Shown here: one piece after another, positions 61,027 through 64,000 of the stretch
How positions within the stretch are numbered: the stretch's first letter is position 1
Layout: each line of letters opens with the position of its first letter
NCBI GenBank assembly: GCA_936450465.1
Contig: OW388289.1
Span: forward strand, 75,504,593 to 75,568,592
Reading direction: 5' to 3'
Length of the DNA: 64,000 nucleotides
DNA from: Gibbula magus
Taxonomy: Eukaryota > Mollusca > Gastropoda > Trochida > Trochidae
The notes under the pieces: generated by a model
What the model saw: only the letters and a program-made list of their open reading frames with translations
The model's database searches: none
What the model was told of the DNA's origin: nothing
Program-made: the position numbers and the translations under genes

Positions 61027-61745
61027 GTTAGAAATCAAAGAACTACAGTATATAATATAACATTACTAATGCATGATTATTGTTATTCATGAAAGTTGCA
61101 TTCATAGCATATCAGTCCAGTCATTGCTTTTTATCATCAGGATGGTCAAAATACTTAGAACATGTGCCATCTATAAAAGTCGATTATTACTACAAAGAGA
61201 ACTGGTTTCTAGGCGTTTTCCACTATGGGTAGAGGGCTGACGTCACTGTGTATTCTCTCTGGATCCACTAAAGGATGCCGAATGGTAGACTAATGGTAAA
61301 CCAGAAGTATAGAAATGAGAGGGGGTTAACCATCCAACAGAAAGCAAAACACAGATATTCATTATGGAATTTAATGTGTTACGTTTCGCCACCCGTTAAG
61401 GCGGCTTCTTCAGACTACAAAGAGAGAAAGAATCAAGCTCTCCAGCTTTTAGATCTTTAATAGAAATCAAAGAATTACCCGTAAACAGATCCTTAGTATA
61501 TAATGTTACTATAGAGTGATTTATTGTAATTCATGAAAGTTACATTCACAGAATATCAGTCAAGAACTATAATTGCTTTTTATTGTCAAGATGGTCAAAA
61601 TGCTTAGAATCTATAGAAGTTGGTTATTGCTTAGAATCTATATTAGTTAATTATTGCTTAGAATCTATAGAAGTTGATCTTTACTACAAAGAAAGAATGA
61701 ATCAAGCTCTCTAGCTTTTAGATCTTTAAGTTTCTCTAATGCCTA
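61027..61745. repeat. Tandem duplication, one copy interrupted by an insertion
   Basis: gaaatcaaagaa, tattcatgaaagtt, catatcagtc, ttgctttttat and gatggtcaaaat-cttagaa occur in order in 61027-61200 and again in 61462-61700. Both copies end in agaatcaagctct-agcttttagat. The first copy is split by the insert at 61201-61413. The second has an extra threefold repeat of attgcttagaatctata. Confidence 0.6.
61201..61413 (-). mobile_element. 213-bp insertion with 12-bp target duplication and hammerhead-like core, copy C
   Basis: The 12-mer ACTACAAAGAGA occurs at 61189-61200 and 61414-61425, flanking the insert. On the minus strand the insert begins CTGAAGA, then GCCGCC-ttaacg-GGTGGC (a six-pair stem with one G-T), then GAAAC: a hammerhead-type core right at the boundary. 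No ORF. This is consistent with a Penelope-like or other small retroelement fragment. Also carries TGACGTCA at 61238-61245. Confidence 0.55.
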
Positions 61746-62866
61746 GAACACTAGCACTTCTATAGATGAGAGAAACTATGTAGTCTCAAACATTGAGATC
61801 ATTGTTGGATCCATAATGTGAAGAGTGCTAACTTTTCTCCAACAGTCCAATACTACAAATATCATTGTTCTGAAAGAGATTGAGGGACTACCTACTTTAA
61901 AGACACTTTGATTATTTACATTATCGACAGGTACCTAATATACCAAGCTTGGTGAAGTTACTGTTATGAGAAACACCGAAAGCTTATGGAGCTCAACAAC
62001 AACAACAGCATCATTGATACACACTGCAACGAACACAAGAGTTTCAGTAGCAGTGTAGCATTATTGCAGAGAGTGGAATTCAGTTCTTACTGAGGAAATA
62101 CTGACACAATCATCAGATCGATAAAATTATATAGCAAATGATCACTCTCGCCTGATCAAAGACAACAAACACTGGGAATTCATGGTTGCAGTCATGAAAC
62201 ACAGATTAACGACATTGACACTCTGACCTCAACTGAGGCAGTTGTGCAATGTTTGAGCTTTCTCTCCCCACCATCCAGTCTCCGTGGGGAACTGACAGCA
62301 CTGGGGATCTAGCTGTAGGCAGTAGACATGCCACTTGCATCAGCTCTGCTCATAAAGCTATTACAGGAACAATCAATTCTGAGAGGGGACTAGTGATACA
62401 GTAGTGTGCATGTTCATGTACAGACTGTCAACAGGCAGACCGGAGGTCGGTTGACCTGCAAAATTGATAGAGGACTAATCAAGTCTAGGATCTTTCAGTT
62501 GGCCTAATATAAATGTAAGATTTCATCACATGTTTATTTGAGGTCTAAAAGTTAGTCTGGAGGAACAAACTTGGAAGATGAGGTATGAAATCCTAACACT
62601 TCGATCTCTGAAAAGTTTTGGCAACTTTGCTGTCAAACTTGATAAATCATAGAAAATCTTGTCTTTTCTAAACTTAGAATATTTCGTATGATGAATATCA
62701 CTTGCTGAAATCGCAGGTATTAAGCATTTGGCATTGAAGAATGTGATACTCTTGAAGCAGTGTTGACAAGATTCATCACGCCCAACTGAACTGAAATAGT
62801 TCTAAAATCCAGGGGAAGCTTGACTGATATGCAGAATAACTTCAATAAGGTGAACAGCACGTCCCC

Positions 62867-63240
62867 AACTCCAGATCTCTTCTAACAGCAAACCATGATG
62901 CTATGACTATAGTCACGTATCACACAACTCCAGATCTCCTCTAACAGCAAACCATGACGGTACGACTATACTAAGTCACGTATCACACAACTCCAGATCT
63001 CCTCTAACAGCAAACCATGACGGTACGCCTATACTAAGTCACGTATCACACAACTCCAGATCTCCTCTAACAGCAAACCATGACGGTACGACTATACTAA
63101 GTCACGTATCACACAACTCCAGATCTCCTCTAACAGCAAACCATGACGGTACGACTATACTAAGTCACGTATCACACAACTCCAGATCTCCTCTAACAGC
63201 AAACCATGACGGTACGACTATACTAAGCCATGTATCACTT
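62867..63240. repeat. 63-bp satellite, six copies
   Basis: The unit starts aactccagatctcctctaac and includes aaccatgacggtacgactat and gtcacgtatcacac. Starts are at 62867, 62926, 62989, 63052, 63115 and 63178. Copies 2-5 are nearly identical, the first is 59 bp and the last is diverged at its end, as expected for recent unequal exchange. Confidence 0.9.
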
Positions 63241-64000
63241 CCATAAGACAGCTCATCCATGGCTTCACACTTGTCAAAGATTTGAGAATCGGTTGGTCGA
63301 TGTTGGACATTTAACAAATTAATACTCACACACAATTTTCTTTTCCCCCCCACAGGGACGCAGTTGTTTCTTTGATTTCCAATATCAAGGATAGCAGAAT
63401 TTCAGTTCACAAAGTCAAATGTATATTCTGTAGAATCTTCATCAAGCTTAAAAAAACATTCACCTCAATTCCGAAAGTTTTCAATAGATTTTGTTGAGTT
63501 TGATTTATAACCTAATACACCCGGAATGATATATCACGACTAAATCCAGAAGACATTAGATGAATAAATGACACATGATAAACTTGAGACACTTCAAATG
63601 AATACTGTATAATCATTGATAAAGTATCAAAGAAGAAATTAATTTTCATTTAATACGGCCAGTCTCTTTTATTAAACCAAACCACACAAACTTACTTCAG
63701 ATGCCTCTAAATGATAGACCTACCAGAAGTATACATCAGTGAAAGTGAAGTCCCTGACAAAATTAAAGAACACAACTCTTGCTTGATTAATGTCAGAAGC
63801 AGTACCAGAGTGCCATGAATCAGAACTAAGCTCCTGTATGAAATATTGCAAAATGCCCATTAATCCTGCTTGTCCGACCAATAATTTAACTTGCCCAACC
63901 AAATAATATGTAATGAGCAAACTGTCTGAACGAATTAGAAGGTATTCCAGTAAATTTCTCCTGAAGTCTGATGGTAATGACCTCTGAAGTCAAGGATAAT

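Larger units (their letters stand above)
56292..64000 (-). other. APBA upstream intron (to window edge)
   Basis: The exon beginning at 56291 is preceded by a good acceptor (cttgctcttccag), so the gene continues upstream. No PTB-domain exon was found before 64000, so this is at least 7.7 kb of intron. It contains the duplicated segment with an inserted element (61.0-61.7 kb) and the 63-bp satellite. A GC-richer patch at 59460-59800 with exon-like splice signals could not be assigned. Confidence 0.5.

Noticed and set aside
62867..63240. CRISPR-like array
   Set aside because: Repeats are contiguous with no unique spacers, and the DNA is clearly animal.

Overview
The window is animal nuclear DNA: AT-rich, with spliced genes, long introns and many interspersed repeats. 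I infer a mollusc, probably a gastropod. Reasons: an intact DIRS1-type element next to a Ty3/Gypsy element, molluscan-style repeats built on GACCTTGAC motifs with GC-rich inverted ends, and a SINE tail resembling the gcggtgttaaac-aactcact type I associate with vetigastropods. The phylum is fairly secure; anything finer is a guess.

Layout. (1) 236-2076, minus: a three-exon ARL14EP (ARL14 effector protein) gene. (2) 5970-31747, plus: a seven-exon class I Rab11-FIP gene of 477 residues. It has a C2 domain, an IPT/TIG domain and a C-terminal Rab-binding helix. Its exon 1 (9 codons) and exon 2 (36 nt) are too short for an ORF search but join in frame through good splice sites. (3) 43858-56291, minus: the last five coding exons of an APBA/Mint/X11 adaptor gene (end of the PTB domain, PDZ1, PDZ2). 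Its 5' part lies beyond the right edge.

The Rab11-FIP introns are loaded with mobile DNA. Intron 1 holds a 6.6 kb DIRS1-type tyrosine-recombinase retrotransposon (about 13110-19741). Its ORFs are open and its ends can be read from its own internal complementary region. It is inserted in an older repeat (12609-19850). Intron 2 holds a 6.6 kb Ty3/Gypsy element on the opposite strand (20140-26777), with near-identical LTRs, a GCAT target duplication, a tRNA-Pro primer site and two in-frame stops. Intron 3 holds a 1.5 kb DNA-transposon-like element (27738-29262) with inverted ends and an ATTAG duplication.

The largest APBA intron carries a 1.1 kb minisatellite of 24-bp units, open in reading frames on both strands. 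Elsewhere there are a LINE 3' fragment (37.7-38.1 kb), a tRNA-like SINE (38.3 kb), a 5'-truncated SINE with a 15-bp target duplication (6.1 kb), a six-copy 63-bp satellite (62.9-63.2 kb), and small repeats with hammerhead-ribozyme-like cores (11.9, 52.8 and 61.4 kb).

All three host genes concern membrane or vesicle traffic, but they are separate transcription units: genes 1 and 2 are head to head, genes 2 and 3 tail to tail. I found no rRNA, no convincing functional tRNA and no CRISPR.
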